In this document: positions 1 to 7,557 of the stretch, one piece after another
How positions within the stretch are numbered: the stretch's first letter is position 1
Layout of the letters: the number at the start of each line of letters is the position of its first letter
NCBI GenBank assembly: GCA_023423695.1
Contig: JAFAFA010000097.1
Location: 1 to 23,912 of the forward strand
DNA: 23,912 bases
Direction of reading: 5' to 3'
From: Pseudomonadota bacterium
Lineage (GTDB): Bacteria > Pseudomonadota > Alphaproteobacteria > Azospirillales > Azospirillaceae
Program-made: the position numbers and the translations under genes
Notes under the pieces: generated by a model
Told to the model about the DNA's origin: nothing
The model's input: only the letters and a program-made list of their open reading frames with translations
Database searches by the model: none

Positions 1-707
1 GGGGCGGTCCCCTGCGGCGGTTTCGCGGCGGCACCCGGAGCAGGGGCACCCGGAGCAGGGGCGCCCGCCGCGGGAGCGGGCGTCGTCGGAGCCGGAGCCG
101 CGGCGGGCGGTGGAGACGCAGGCGCGGTCGGGGCGGAGGCGATTGCCGGCGCCGGAACCGACGGCTCCGCTCCCGGTTGCGCCACGGTGCCGGGCTGCTC
201 GGGCGCCGGGGCGGCGGGCTTGGACGGCACGCCGTCCAGCAGCGAGACCAGACGGTCCGGCAGGGTCGGCACGAGATCGGTCACCGTGCGGTCGGTCGCC
301 GACAGATAATACCAGCCGCCATAGACGATGCCGGCAAGCACCAGCGTGCCCAGCAGCAGCGTCCCGCCCGAGGCGCGCCCTCCTTCGGCCGCCGGGGTCG
401 GCAGGTACAGCTCCTGCCGGCGGACGGTGCCGGCCGCCTCGTCCTTGTAGCGGGTGACGACGGTGTCGGGGTCCAGCCCCAGGCACTCGGCGTAGGACCG
501 CAGGAAGCCGATGGCGTAGGTGCTGCCCGGCAGTTCGTCGAACCGCCCTTCCTCGATGGCCAGCAGATACGGGTAACGGATGCGCAGCATCGCCGCGACG
601 TCGCGCAGGTCATAGCCGTGCGCCATGCGCGTGGAGCGCAGGGTCTCGGAGACGGAAGGGCCGGGCAGAGCCGGGTCGAAATCGTCGAAAACCTTGCGCT
701 TGGCCAT
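1..707 (-). CDS. RodZ-like helix-turn-helix membrane protein (3' end outside window)
   Basis: The start is ATG at 705-707, and the frame stays open to position 1, so about 235 codons are visible and the C-terminus is missing. Residues about 18-85 form an HTH_25/Xre-type domain (key stretches SVSETLRSTRMAHGYDLRDV and YLLAIEEGRFDELPGSTYA), as in RodZ. Residues about 114-136 (GGTLLLGTLVLAGIVYGGWYYL) are a single membrane helix. From about 160 onward comes a Pro/Ala-rich periplasmic linker ending in APAPG repeats. RodZ-family proteins link MreB filaments to the inner membrane and elongation machinery, and carry a C-terminal periplasmic DUF4115 domain that would lie outside this window. The HTH, single-TM and Pro/Ala-linker order supports the call. 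Certainty about true RodZ function is moderate, so no symbol is given. Confidence 0.82.
   Translation of the reverse strand, partial: MAKRKVFDDFDPALPGPSVSETLRSTRMAHGYDLRDVAAMLRIRYPYLLAIEEGRFDELPGSTYAIGFLRSYAECLGLDPDTVVTRYKDEAAGTVRRQELYLPTPAAEGGRASGGTLLLGTLVLAGIVYGGWYYLSATDRTVTDLVPTLPDRLVSLLDGVPSKPAAPAPEQPGTVAQPGAEPSVPAPAIASAPTAPASPPPAAAPAPTTPAPAAGAPAPGAPAPGAAAKPPQGTA
33..62 (-). repeat. Tandem 15-nt repeat in the Pro/Ala linker of the RodZ-like gene
   Basis: Two exact, adjacent 15-nt copies (plus strand ACCCGGAGCAGGGGC) encode APAPG-APAPG on the minus strand. Because the unit is a multiple of three, copy-number change would alter linker length without a frameshift. Confidence 0.85.
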
Positions 708-858
708 GGGCTCGCCATCTGCTCGCAACTAGCGCGCACGCCGAAAGTCATGCGCAAACGGGGCATCCGTGCGGATGCAACAAGCGGAATGGGTACGACA
801 TGCCGCCCCCGCGGCGCAACCGCAATGACCGCGGGTCAGGGACTGCGGGTCGTGACAA

Positions 859-882
859 GTGGCCTGGGGAGTGGCCTGGGGG
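859..882. repeat. Tandem 12-nt direct repeat between ptsP and the RodZ-like gene
   Basis: Two adjacent near-identical 12-mers (GTGGCCTGGGGA and GTGGCCTGGGGG) lie just past the ptsP stop. The second copy forms a weak GGGGC/GCCCC hairpin with 891-895, without a U tract. This could be a minor terminator or a simple slippage product. The rest of the 708-895 gap shows nothing clear beyond space for a promoter of the RodZ-like gene. Confidence 0.5.
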
Positions 883-895
883 CGAAGTTGGCCCC

Positions 896-3214
896 TCAGA
901 TCAGAACCCCGTGATCCTTGGCGAAGGTCTTCAGCTTGTCGCGCAGGCTGTGGTCGGCCCCGGTGTAGAGCCCGCTCATGTACTGCCGCAGCGCCCCAAC
1001 GTCCATCGAGCGCAGCATGGTCTTCACCGGCCCCACCGACGGCGGCGACATCGACAGGGTGCGGAAGCCGACGCCGATCAGCGCCATGGCGTCCAGCGGC
1101 CGGCCGGCCATCTCGCCGCAGATGCTCAGCGATACCTTGTGCCTGGCGCATTCGTCCACCAGACGCCGCAGCACGCATAGCATCGACGGCGACAGCGGGT
1201 CGTAGCGGGTGGAGGTGCGCGGGTTGCCGCGGTCGGCGGCGAACAGATACTGGGTCAGGTCGTTGGAGCCGACCGACAGGAAGTCCAGCCGCGGCAACAG
1301 TGCCGGAAGTTGCCACAACAGCGACGGCACCTCGATCATCGTGCCGACGCGCAGGCTGCCGGGCGGGTCGATGCCCTGGGCGGCCAGCCGCTTCAGCTCC
1401 AGGTCCAGCAGCCGGCGGGCGCCGTCGAACTCCGCCACCTCGGCGATCATCGGGAACATCACCGACAGCGGCCGGCCGGCGGCGGCCAGCAGCAGGGCCC
1501 GCAACTGCTGGCGCAGCAGCGACGGGTGGTCCAGCCCGATGCGCACCGCGCGCCAGCCCAGCGCCGGGTTCTCCTCCTCGCCGCCGGTCATGTAGGGCAG
1601 CATCTTGTCGCCGCCGACATCCAGCGTGCGGAAGACGATCGGCTTGTGGCCGACCTCGTCCAGGATGCGGGAATAGAGATCGGTCTGCGCCTTCACGTCG
1701 GGATACGACGCACGGACCATGAAGGGGATTTCGGTGCGGTAGAGCCCGACCCCCTCGGCGCCGCTGGCGGTCAGGTGCGGCAGGTCAATCAACAGGCCGC
1801 AGTTCAGCTGGATGGAGATCGGCACGCCGTCGCGCGTGACCGAGGGCAGGTTGCGGATCTCCGCATACATCTGCTCCTTGCGGTGCTGCAACGCGACCGA
1901 CTCGGCGAAGGCCATCTGGATGTCTTCGGCCGGGCGGATGAAGACCTGCCCGTGGTCGCCGTCGACGATCAGCTGGTCCAGCGGCTCGATCCGGTTCAGC
2001 GCGTCGGCCGCCTGCACCACCGGGATGTTGAGGGCGCGGGCGACGATGCAGACATGGCTGGCCGGCGACCCTTCCTCCAGCAGCAGGCCGCGCAGGCGGG
2101 TGCGGTCGTAATCCAGCAGTTCCGCCGGCCCCATGGAGCGGGCGACCAGGATCATGTCGTCCGGCAGGGTCGCCCCGTCGGTGCCGCTGGTCTTGCCGGC
2201 CAGATGTTGCAGCAACCTGTTGGTCAGATCCTCGAAATCCATCAACCGTTCCCGGATATAGGGATCGGTGAGGTGGCTCATGCGGGCGCGGGTGTCGTTC
2301 TGCACCTGCTGCACCGCCGCCTCGGCGGTCAGGCCGACGCGGATCGCCTCGCGGATGCGCGACAGCCAGCCGCGGTCCTCGGCGAACATCCGGTAGGTCT
2401 CCAGGATGTCGCGCGGTTCGCTCAAGCCCGCCAGCGACGCCGCTTCCAGCAGGTCGTCGATGGCGCTGTGCATGGTCTGCAGCGCGGTGTTGAAGCGCTC
2501 CAGCTCGGCGTCGGCATCCTCCGCCACCATCTGGCGGACGGTCAGCTGCGGCCGGTGAATGACGGCAAGGCCCATGGCCAGCCCGGCGCTCATCGCCGTG
2601 CCGGACAGGCGGGCGGGCAGCAGCACGGGGTCGCCGGTGGTGGTGACCTCCACCGGGTTGACCAGCTCGCTCTGCGCAACCAGCTCGGCGACGACCATGG
2701 CGATGGTCTGGAGGGTTTCCACCTCCTCCTCGACATAGCGGCGACGGTCCTTGTGCTGGATCACCAGCACGCCGCGCACCTTGCTGCCGCGCAGGATCGG
2801 CACGCCGGCCAGCGACTGGAACGGGTCCTCGCCCGTTTCCGGGCGGTACGCGAAGCTGGGGTGGGAAGGCGCGTTGTCCAGCGCCACCGGACGGGCGTGG
2901 CCGGCGATGTAGCCGACGATGCCCTCGCCCACCCTGAGCCGGGTGTTGTGGACGGCGGTCTTGTTCAGGCCTTCGGTGGAGAACAGCTCCAGCACCTCGC
3001 CGGCCCGCATGATGTAGCAGGAACAGACGTCGGCCTTCATCTCGGCCGCGATCAGCGTGACGATCTTGTCCAGCCGGTCCTGACCCGTCCCCGACCCGGC
3101 CATGATGTCGCGCAGCCGGGCGAGCAGGCGACGCGACGAGGTGCCGTCGAACCGGGGATGCATGCCCCCGCCCATCCCACCATCGCCGGCTGCCGTGTCG
3201 AGGGTGTCGGTCAT
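896..3214 (-). CDS. ptsP: Phosphoenolpyruvate-protein phosphotransferase PtsP (EI-Ntr) with N-terminal GAF domain
   Basis: This is the first enzyme of the nitrogen PTS. It autophosphorylates from PEP and passes the phosphate to NPr, then to PtsN. It has 772 residues. A GAF domain (about 27-180) is the sensory part and is expected to bind glutamine in characterised alphaproteobacterial homologues. The PEP-utilising N domain follows (about 200-330), then the swivelling phosphohistidine domain with GSPASHVCIVARALNIPVV (active His about 387). The PEP-binding barrel (about 440-760) contains FRTLDVGGDK and the signature DFLSVGSNDLTQYLFAADRG. The ATG at 3212-3214 has GGGAG upstream. The upstream gene ends only 4 bp away, so the two are probably cotranscribed. 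Its downstream partner PtsN is encoded at 7065-7523; no NPr gene is in the window. Confidence 0.96.
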   Translation of the reverse strand: MTDTLDTAAGDGGMGGGMHPRFDGTSSRRLLARLRDIMAGSGTGQDRLDKIVTLIAAEMKADVCSCYIMRAGEVLELFSTEGLNKTAVHNTRLRVGEGIVGYIAGHARPVALDNAPSHPSFAYRPETGEDPFQSLAGVPILRGSKVRGVLVIQHKDRRRYVEEEVETLQTIAMVVAELVAQSELVNPVEVTTTGDPVLLPARLSGTAMSAGLAMGLAVIHRPQLTVRQMVAEDADAELERFNTALQTMHSAIDDLLEAASLAGLSEPRDILETYRMFAEDRGWLSRIREAIRVGLTAEAAVQQVQNDTRARMSHLTDPYIRERLMDFEDLTNRLLQHLAGKTSGTDGATLPDDMILVARSMGPAELLDYDRTRLRGLLLEEGSPASHVCIVARALNIPVVQAADALNRIEPLDQLIVDGDHGQVFIRPAEDIQMAFAESVALQHRKEQMYAEIRNLPSVTRDGVPISIQLNCGLLIDLPHLTASGAEGVGLYRTEIPFMVRASYPDVKAQTDLYSRILDEVGHKPIVFRTLDVGGDKMLPYMTGGEEENPALGWRAVRIGLDHPSLLRQQLRALLLAAAGRPLSVMFPMIAEVAEFDGARRLLDLELKRLAAQGIDPPGSLRVGTMIEVPSLLWQLPALLPRLDFLSVGSNDLTQYLFAADRGNPRTSTRYDPLSPSMLCVLRRLVDECARHKVSLSICGEMAGRPLDAMALIGVGFRTLSMSPPSVGPVKTMLRSMDVGALRQYMSGLYTGADHSLRDKLKTFAKDHGVLI

Positions 3215-3218
3215 GTCG

Positions 3219-4337
3219 CTACAGCGCTCCCACGGGCGGCTCCGCCATCACTCCCGCCATTGTTCCCAACGATGCCTCATCACTCGCCCGCCGTGCCAGC
3301 GCCGATTCGGCCTGGGCGATCAATTCGGCGAGGATGTCGGCCACCGGTTGTTCGCGGGTGACCATGCCGACACTCTGCCCAGCCATCAGGGAGCCGTTCT
3401 CCACGTCGCCCTCGACCACCGCGCGGCGCAGCGCACCGGCCCAGAAATGCTCGATCTCCAGCATGCCTTCGTCGCGGCTCATGACGCCGGAATCGACCCT
3501 GGCGATGATGTCGCGCTGGAACTCCATGAAGCGCTTGGAGGCATCGTTCGCCAGCGCACGCACCGGAATCACCGGAAAGCGCGGGTCGATCTGCACCGAC
3601 GACTGGGCGTCGCGGGCGGATGCGCGGATGAAGGCCTGCTTGAAATTGGGATGTGCAACGCATTCCGTGGCACAGACGAAGCGGGTGCCGACCTGCACGC
3701 CCGCCGCCCCCAGCTCCAGATAGGAGAGGATGGCCTCGCCCCGGCCGATGCCGCCGGCGACGAACACCGGCACCTCCTGCAGGTCGGGCAGGATTTCCTG
3801 GGCCAGCACGGTGGTGGAGACCGGGCCGATATGGCCGCCGGCCTCCGTCCCTTCGATTACCAGCGCGTCGGCGCCGTGCTTCACCAGCCGCCGGCCGGCG
3901 GTCAGCGTGGGCGCGAAGGCCATCGCCTTGGCCCCGCCGTCCTTGATCCGGCGCAGGGTGGCGCCGGACGGCAAGCCGCCGGCGACGACCACATGGCCGA
4001 CGCCCTGCTCGCGGCAGACGTCGATCAGCTGGTCCAGCGCCGGATGCATGTTGATGAGGTTGACGCCGAACGGCTTGGTCGTAAGCGCCCGGGTGCCGGC
4101 GATCTCGACCGCCAGCTGGTCCGGGGCCATGGAACCGCAGGCCAGCACGCCGAAGCCCCCGGCGTTGGAGATGGCGGAGACGAGGTGCCGTTCGGACACC
4201 CAGCTCATGGCACCGCCCATCACGGCGGTGCGGGTGCCGAGGAAGTCCCGGCCCCGTTGCCACAGCCGGTCAAGACGGGACCGGTAAAGGCGGGATTGGG
4301 CCGATGCTTCCGCCGCGTGCGATGTGGCGTCGGTCAT
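3219..4337 (-). CDS. Nitronate monooxygenase family (2-nitropropane dioxygenase-like) FMN protein
   Basis: The product has 372 residues and a TIM-barrel flavoprotein pattern. Near the N-terminus is GGAMSWVSERHLVSAISNAG followed by GGFGVL (FMN loop). EGTEAGGHIG contains the conserved His (about 169) that acts as base in nitronate monooxygenases. FVAGGIGRG and GAAGVQVGTRF are the phosphate-binding glycine motifs, and SLMAGQSVGMV lies near the C-terminus. The family also includes FabK enoyl-ACP reductases and other flavin oxidoreductases, so the substrate is uncertain. The start at 4337 is chosen because AGGAGAGG precedes it. The frame runs open to 4448 upstream, but that would overlap the end of lysC. 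It lies between lysC (55 bp) and ptsP (4 bp), suggesting one transcript. Confidence 0.9.
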   Translation of the reverse strand: MTDATSHAAEASAQSRLYRSRLDRLWQRGRDFLGTRTAVMGGAMSWVSERHLVSAISNAGGFGVLACGSMAPDQLAVEIAGTRALTTKPFGVNLINMHPALDQLIDVCREQGVGHVVVAGGLPSGATLRRIKDGGAKAMAFAPTLTAGRRLVKHGADALVIEGTEAGGHIGPVSTTVLAQEILPDLQEVPVFVAGGIGRGEAILSYLELGAAGVQVGTRFVCATECVAHPNFKQAFIRASARDAQSSVQIDPRFPVIPVRALANDASKRFMEFQRDIIARVDSGVMSRDEGMLEIEHFWAGALRRAVVEGDVENGSLMAGQSVGMVTREQPVADILAELIAQAESALARRASDEASLGTMAGVMAEPPVGAL

Positions 4338-4392
4338 GGCCGGCCCTCTCCTGCTGTTGCGGTCCCCGGCACCCGGGTCCCCCCACCTGCGC

Positions 4393-5628
4393 TCAGGCGG
4401 CGTCCAGGCCGTAGGCGGTGTGCAGGGCGCGCAGCGCCAGCTCCGCATACTCCTCGGCGATCAGGACCGAAATCTTGATCTCCGAGGTCGAGATGACCTG
4501 GATGTTGATGCCCTTGTCGGCCAGCGCCTTGAACATGCGCTGGGCGACGCCGGCGTGGCTGCGCATGCCGACGCCGATGACCGACACCTTGACCACATTG
4601 GCATCGGACACGATGCGCTTGTAGTTCAGGGTGGACTGCGCCTCCTCCAGCACCTTCACGCCGCGGGCCAGATCGGCCTTGCCGACGGTGAAGGTCATGT
4701 CGGTGGACTTGCCGTCTTCCGACACGTTCTGGACGATCATGTCGACGTTGACGGCGTTGTCGGTCAGCGGACCGAAGATGGCGGCGGCGACGCCCGGCTG
4801 GTCGGCGACGCCCACCAAGGTGATCTTCGCCTCGTCGCGGCTGTAGGCGATGCCGCTAACAACTTCCTTTTCCACGATCTCGTCCTCGTCAACAACCAGG
4901 GTTCCGGGAAGCGAACTGCCCGCAGCGGCTTCGAAGCTCGACAGCACCTGCACGCGCACGCGGTGGTTCATCGCCATCTCGACCGAGCGGGTCTGAAGCA
5001 CCTTGGCCCCCTGCGAGGCCATCTCCAGCATTTCCTCGTAGGTGATCTTGTCGAGCTTGCGCGCTTTGGTGACGATGCGCGGGTCGGTGGTGTAGACACC
5101 GTCCACGTCGGTGTAGATGTCGCAACGGTCGGCCTTCACCGCCGCCGCCAGCGCCACCGCCGAGGTGTCGGAACCGCCACGGCCCAGCGTGGTGATGCGG
5201 CCCTCGTTCGACACGCCCTGGAAGCCCGCGACCACGGCGACTTCGCCGGTCTGCAGGGACTTTTCCATCTCGCTGGTGTCGATGGAGACGATGCGCGCCT
5301 TGCCGTGCGTGTCGTCGGTGCGGATCGGAACCTGCCAGCCGGCCCAGGAGCGGGCGGGAATGCCGAGCGACTGCAGGGCAACGGCCAGGAGACCGGAGGT
5401 CACCTGCTCGCCGCTGGCGACGACCGCGTCGTATTCGCGCGCGTCGTGCAGCTTGTCGATCTCATTGCAATATTTGACGAGCTGGTTGGTCACGCCGGAC
5501 ATCGCCGACACGACGACGGCGACCTGATGCCCCGCCTTAACCTCTTGCTCGACCTTCCGGGCCACGTTCTTGATGCGGTCGATGTCGCCGACCGACGTGC
5601 CTCCGAACTTCAGGACGATCCGCGCCAT
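4393..5628 (-). CDS. lysC: Aspartate kinase with tandem ACT domains
   Basis: It phosphorylates L-aspartate, the first step toward lysine, threonine, methionine and diaminopimelate. It has 411 residues, the normal length for alpha/beta-type aspartokinases. The N-terminal kinase domain starts with KFGGTSVG (Lys7) and has VVVSAMSGVTNQL, GRGGSDTSAVALAAAVKADRCDIYTDVDGVYTTDPR and MASQGAKVLQTRSVE. Two ACT domains follow (about 265-335 and 345-411), with FGPLTDNAVNVDMIVQN and KALADKGINIQVISTSEIKISVLI, the usual site of lysine/threonine feedback. The ATG at 5626-5628 has a close GTGAGGT. It is divergent from ubiG and heads a likely cluster with the nitronate monooxygenase and ptsP. A possible internal GTG start at 4873-4875 is reported as a finding. 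Confidence 0.97.
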   Translation of the reverse strand: MARIVLKFGGTSVGDIDRIKNVARKVEQEVKAGHQVAVVVSAMSGVTNQLVKYCNEIDKLHDAREYDAVVASGEQVTSGLLAVALQSLGIPARSWAGWQVPIRTDDTHGKARIVSIDTSEMEKSLQTGEVAVVAGFQGVSNEGRITTLGRGGSDTSAVALAAAVKADRCDIYTDVDGVYTTDPRIVTKARKLDKITYEEMLEMASQGAKVLQTRSVEMAMNHRVRVQVLSSFEAAAGSSLPGTLVVDEDEIVEKEVVSGIAYSRDEAKITLVGVADQPGVAAAIFGPLTDNAVNVDMIVQNVSEDGKSTDMTFTVGKADLARGVKVLEEAQSTLNYKRIVSDANVVKVSVIGVGMRSHAGVAQRMFKALADKGINIQVISTSEIKISVLIAEEYAELALRALHTAYGLDAA

Positions 5629-5704
5629 ACCTCACACCATGTCTGGCCGCCCGGTCATGTCCTCTGGATCATACGGGTCGGCTGAGCGCACCCCCGCTCC
5701 ACCG

Positions 5705-5733
5705 TTGCCGGCGCGGGGCGGCGTATCCATACT
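5705..5733 (+). promoter_or_regulatory. Candidate promoter for ubiG overlapping the lysC promoter
   Basis: On the plus strand, TTGCCG, a 17-nt spacer and CATACT (5728-5733) precede the ubiG ATG by about 65 nt. Its -10 overlaps the proposed lysC -10, so the two could compete. This is a weak consensus match. Confidence 0.3.
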
Positions 5734-5754
5734 CCGTCGGTGGAAGCGAGGCAA
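5726..5754 (-). promoter_or_regulatory. Candidate sigma-70 promoter for lysC
   Basis: On the minus strand, TTGCCT (5754-5749), a 17-nt spacer and TATGGA (5731-5726) lie about 100 nt before the lysC ATG. It is a moderate match to the TTGACA/TATAAT consensus with ideal spacing. Confidence 0.42.
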
Positions 5755-5797
5755 GTTGCCCGCACCCCTCCCGCCACCCTGTTTACGGATTTTCACC

Positions 5798-6604
5798 ATG
5801 ACCGCGTCCTCCTCCGCCTTCCCGCATGCGTCCGCAACCGCTCCTGCCGGTGGAATGGCCGGTGGGATTGGGGGCGGAACCGTGGACCCGGAGGATGTCG
5901 CCCGCTTCTCCGCCATCGCGGCCGAGTGGTGGGATCCGACCGGCAAGTTCAAGCCGCTGCACCGGCTGAACCCGCTCCGCCTCACCTATATCCGCGACAG
6001 CGTGTGCAAGCGGCTTGGCCGCGACCCGCTGGCGCCCAGCCCGCTGGCGGGTCTGCGCGTGGTCGACATCGGCTGCGGCGGCGGCCTGCTGGCCGAACCC
6101 ATCGCGCGGATGGGCGCCACGGTGGTCGGCGTCGACGCGTCGGAGAAGAACATCAAGACCGCCGCCACCCATGCCGCCGAGACCGGCACCCCCGTCGACT
6201 ACCGTGCCACCACCGCCGAGGCTCTGGCGGCCAGCGGCGAAAAGTTCGACGTGGTGCTGGCGATGGAGGTGATCGAGCATGTCGCCGACGTGAACCTGTT
6301 CGTGAAGTCGCTGTCCGAGCTGCTGGCGCCCGGCGGCGTGCTGTTCCTGGCGACGCTGAACCGCACGCCGAAATCCTTCGCTCTCGCCATCGTCGGGGCG
6401 GAGTACATCCTGCGCTGGCTGCCGCGCGGCACCCACAACTGGCGCCAGTTCCTGCGCCCGTCCGAACTGAACGCCGCCGTACGCCCGTACGGGCTGAGCG
6501 TACGCGACCTGACCGGTATCACGTACAACCCGCTGAGCGACGAGTTCCGGCTGAACGCGCGGGACCTGGACGTGAACTACATGGGCTGGATGGAGCGGGG
6601 GTGA
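5798..6604 (+). CDS. ubiG: Ubiquinone biosynthesis O-methyltransferase UbiG
   Basis: A SAM-dependent methyltransferase performing both O-methylations in ubiquinone synthesis. It has 268 residues from the ATG at 5798. This start is chosen because the upstream extension in frame reads back through the lysC start and is proline-rich without family features. N-terminal VDPEDVARFSAIAAEWWDPTGKFKPLHRLNPLRLTYI is diagnostic of UbiG. SAM motif I is VVDIGCGGGLLAEPIARMGA (about 88-107), followed by GVDASEKNI, FDVVLAMEVIEHVADV and LLAPGGVLFLATLNRTPKS. C-terminal PRGTHNWRQFLRPSEL and GITYNPLSDEFRL also match. No strong Shine-Dalgarno is seen before the ATG. It is divergent from lysC and followed by a palindromic repeat rather than another gene. 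Confidence 0.96.
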   Translation: MTASSSAFPHASATAPAGGMAGGIGGGTVDPEDVARFSAIAAEWWDPTGKFKPLHRLNPLRLTYIRDSVCKRLGRDPLAPSPLAGLRVVDIGCGGGLLAEPIARMGATVVGVDASEKNIKTAATHAAETGTPVDYRATTAEALAASGEKFDVVLAMEVIEHVADVNLFVKSLSELLAPGGVLFLATLNRTPKSFALAIVGAEYILRWLPRGTHNWRQFLRPSELNAAVRPYGLSVRDLTGITYNPLSDEFRLNARDLDVNYMGWMERG

Positions 6605-6647
6605 GGGGGGCGCCGTTCAGCCAGAGCAGAAGCTTCACCACGTCGAC

Positions 6648-6729
6648 CGTCATTCCCGCGAAGGCGGGAATCCAGCTGTTCCAAGCGCTGGAGCCGGATG
6701 CCTGGATCCCCGCCTTCGCGGGGATGACG
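6648..6729. repeat. Paired palindromic intergenic repeat (REP/BIME- or MITE-like)
   Basis: Two 29-nt arms (6648-6676 and 6701-6729) are inverted copies differing at two positions. Each arm is itself a hairpin: ATTCCCGC-GAAG-GCGGGAAT on the left and ATCCCCGC-CTTC-GCGGGGAT on the right. The stem differences compensate each other within each arm. The type resembles short intergenic palindromes dispersed in many proteobacterial genomes. No coding capacity is visible. Confidence 0.85.
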
Positions 6730-6768
6730 GCCGAAGACGGTGGGGCTTCATAAAGCGCGGTCTCGTCA

Positions 6769-6987
6769 TCAGTCCTCGTACACCGCCTCCAGGGGGATGG
6801 TCAGGTCCAGCGCGGCCAGCATGACCGGACCGTCGCGCACCATGTCGACGGTCCAACCGGCGCCGTCGCGGCGGCACACCTCGACCAGACGCTCGCTCTG
6901 GATGCCCGCCATGGCCTTGGCCCCGGTCGGTCGTGTCGGCTTGCCGGTATGGTACCAGCCCGTCCGGCCCCACACCACTTGGTGCAT
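6769..6987 (-). pseudogene. Probable truncated remnant of a Uma2-family (DUF820) protein
   Basis: The stop is TGA at 6769-6771. The last 45 or so residues (SERLVEVCRRDGAGWTVDMV, then DGPVMLAALDLTIPLEAVYED) resemble the C-terminal tail of Uma2/DUF820 restriction-endonuclease-fold proteins, which typically read VEVYRR..GGW....L..PSL.L.LPL..LYED. This is pattern recall, not a search. The catalytic core that would precede it is absent. Upstream residues (MHQVVWGRTGWYHTGKPTRPTG) do not look like the family, and the frame runs into the ptsN terminator. Possible starts are ATG at 6987 or 6912, both with poor ribosome binding sites. Alternatively it is a genuine small hypothetical gene or noncoding sequence. 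Confidence 0.42.
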
Positions 6988-6992
6988 CCGGC

Positions 6993-7035
6993 CCGAAAGA
7001 AAAAGGGCCGCGCACAGCCCGTGCAGCGGCCCTTT
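6993..7035 (-). terminator. Rho-independent terminator downstream of ptsN
   Basis: On the minus strand a perfect 10-bp stem AAAGGGCCGC/GCGGCCCTTT (7035-7026 with 7011-7002) encloses an inner GCAC/GTGC stem. It is followed by TTTTTCTTTC. It begins 30 nt after the ptsN stop codon. This is the clearest intrinsic terminator in the window. Confidence 0.88.
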
Positions 7036-7064
7036 CGGCATCCTGTTCCCGCACTGGCGGCCGG

Positions 7065-7523
7065 TCAGTTGGACGGGCTCGGCTCGTGCTGGGTCAGAAG
7101 CGCGTACATCGCGTCGCCGGACTGGGCTCCGCGCAGCTTCTCACACATGGACTGGTCCCGCAGAAGGCGCGAGACGCGGGCCAGAGCCTTCAGATGGTCG
7201 GCTCCCGCCTGTTCCGGGGCGAGGAGGAGAAAGATCAGATCGACCGGCTGCTCATCGATCGCGTCGAAATCGATGGGCCGCTCCAGGCGGGCGAAGACGC
7301 CATGGACACGGTCCAGGCTGGACAGCTTGCCGTGCGGGATGGCGATGCCATGGCCCACGCCGGTCGTGCCCAGCCTTTCGCGCTCCAGAAGCACGTCGAA
7401 GATCGCCCGCTCGTGCTGACCGGTCAGCTCGGACGCTTTGCGCGCCATCTCCTGCAGGGCCTGCTTCTTGTTGCTGGCCTTCAGGTTCGGGAGGATGGCG
7501 TGCGGAGAGATGAGGTCGAGCAT
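7065..7523 (-). CDS. ptsN: Nitrogen-regulatory PTS IIA component PtsN (EIIA-Ntr)
   Basis: A 152-residue EIIA of the mannitol/fructose fold, phosphorylated through PtsP and NPr and acting as a regulatory rather than sugar-transporting protein. The active-site motif is GVGHGIAIPHGK with the phospho-acceptor His at about 64. N-terminal MLDLISPHAILPNLKASNKKQAL and central FDAIDEQPVDLIFLLLAPE are typical of the family. The ATG at 7521-7523 lies 34 bp after hpf on the same strand, so hpf-ptsN form a short unit within the larger rpoN cluster, the usual proteobacterial arrangement. A strong terminator follows the stop. Confidence 0.96.
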   Translation of the reverse strand: MLDLISPHAILPNLKASNKKQALQEMARKASELTGQHERAIFDVLLERERLGTTGVGHGIAIPHGKLSSLDRVHGVFARLERPIDFDAIDEQPVDLIFLLLAPEQAGADHLKALARVSRLLRDQSMCEKLRGAQSGDAMYALLTQHEPSPSN

Positions 7524-7557
7524 GACGCTTCTAGACCAGGGGGACGGGTCGGCGCCG

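Noticed and set aside
1310..3361. 683-codon plus-strand frame opposite ptsP
   Set aside because: Same antisense shadow effect; composition is rich in His, Gln, Gly and Arg and no motif is present. ptsP on the minus strand carries all catalytic motifs.
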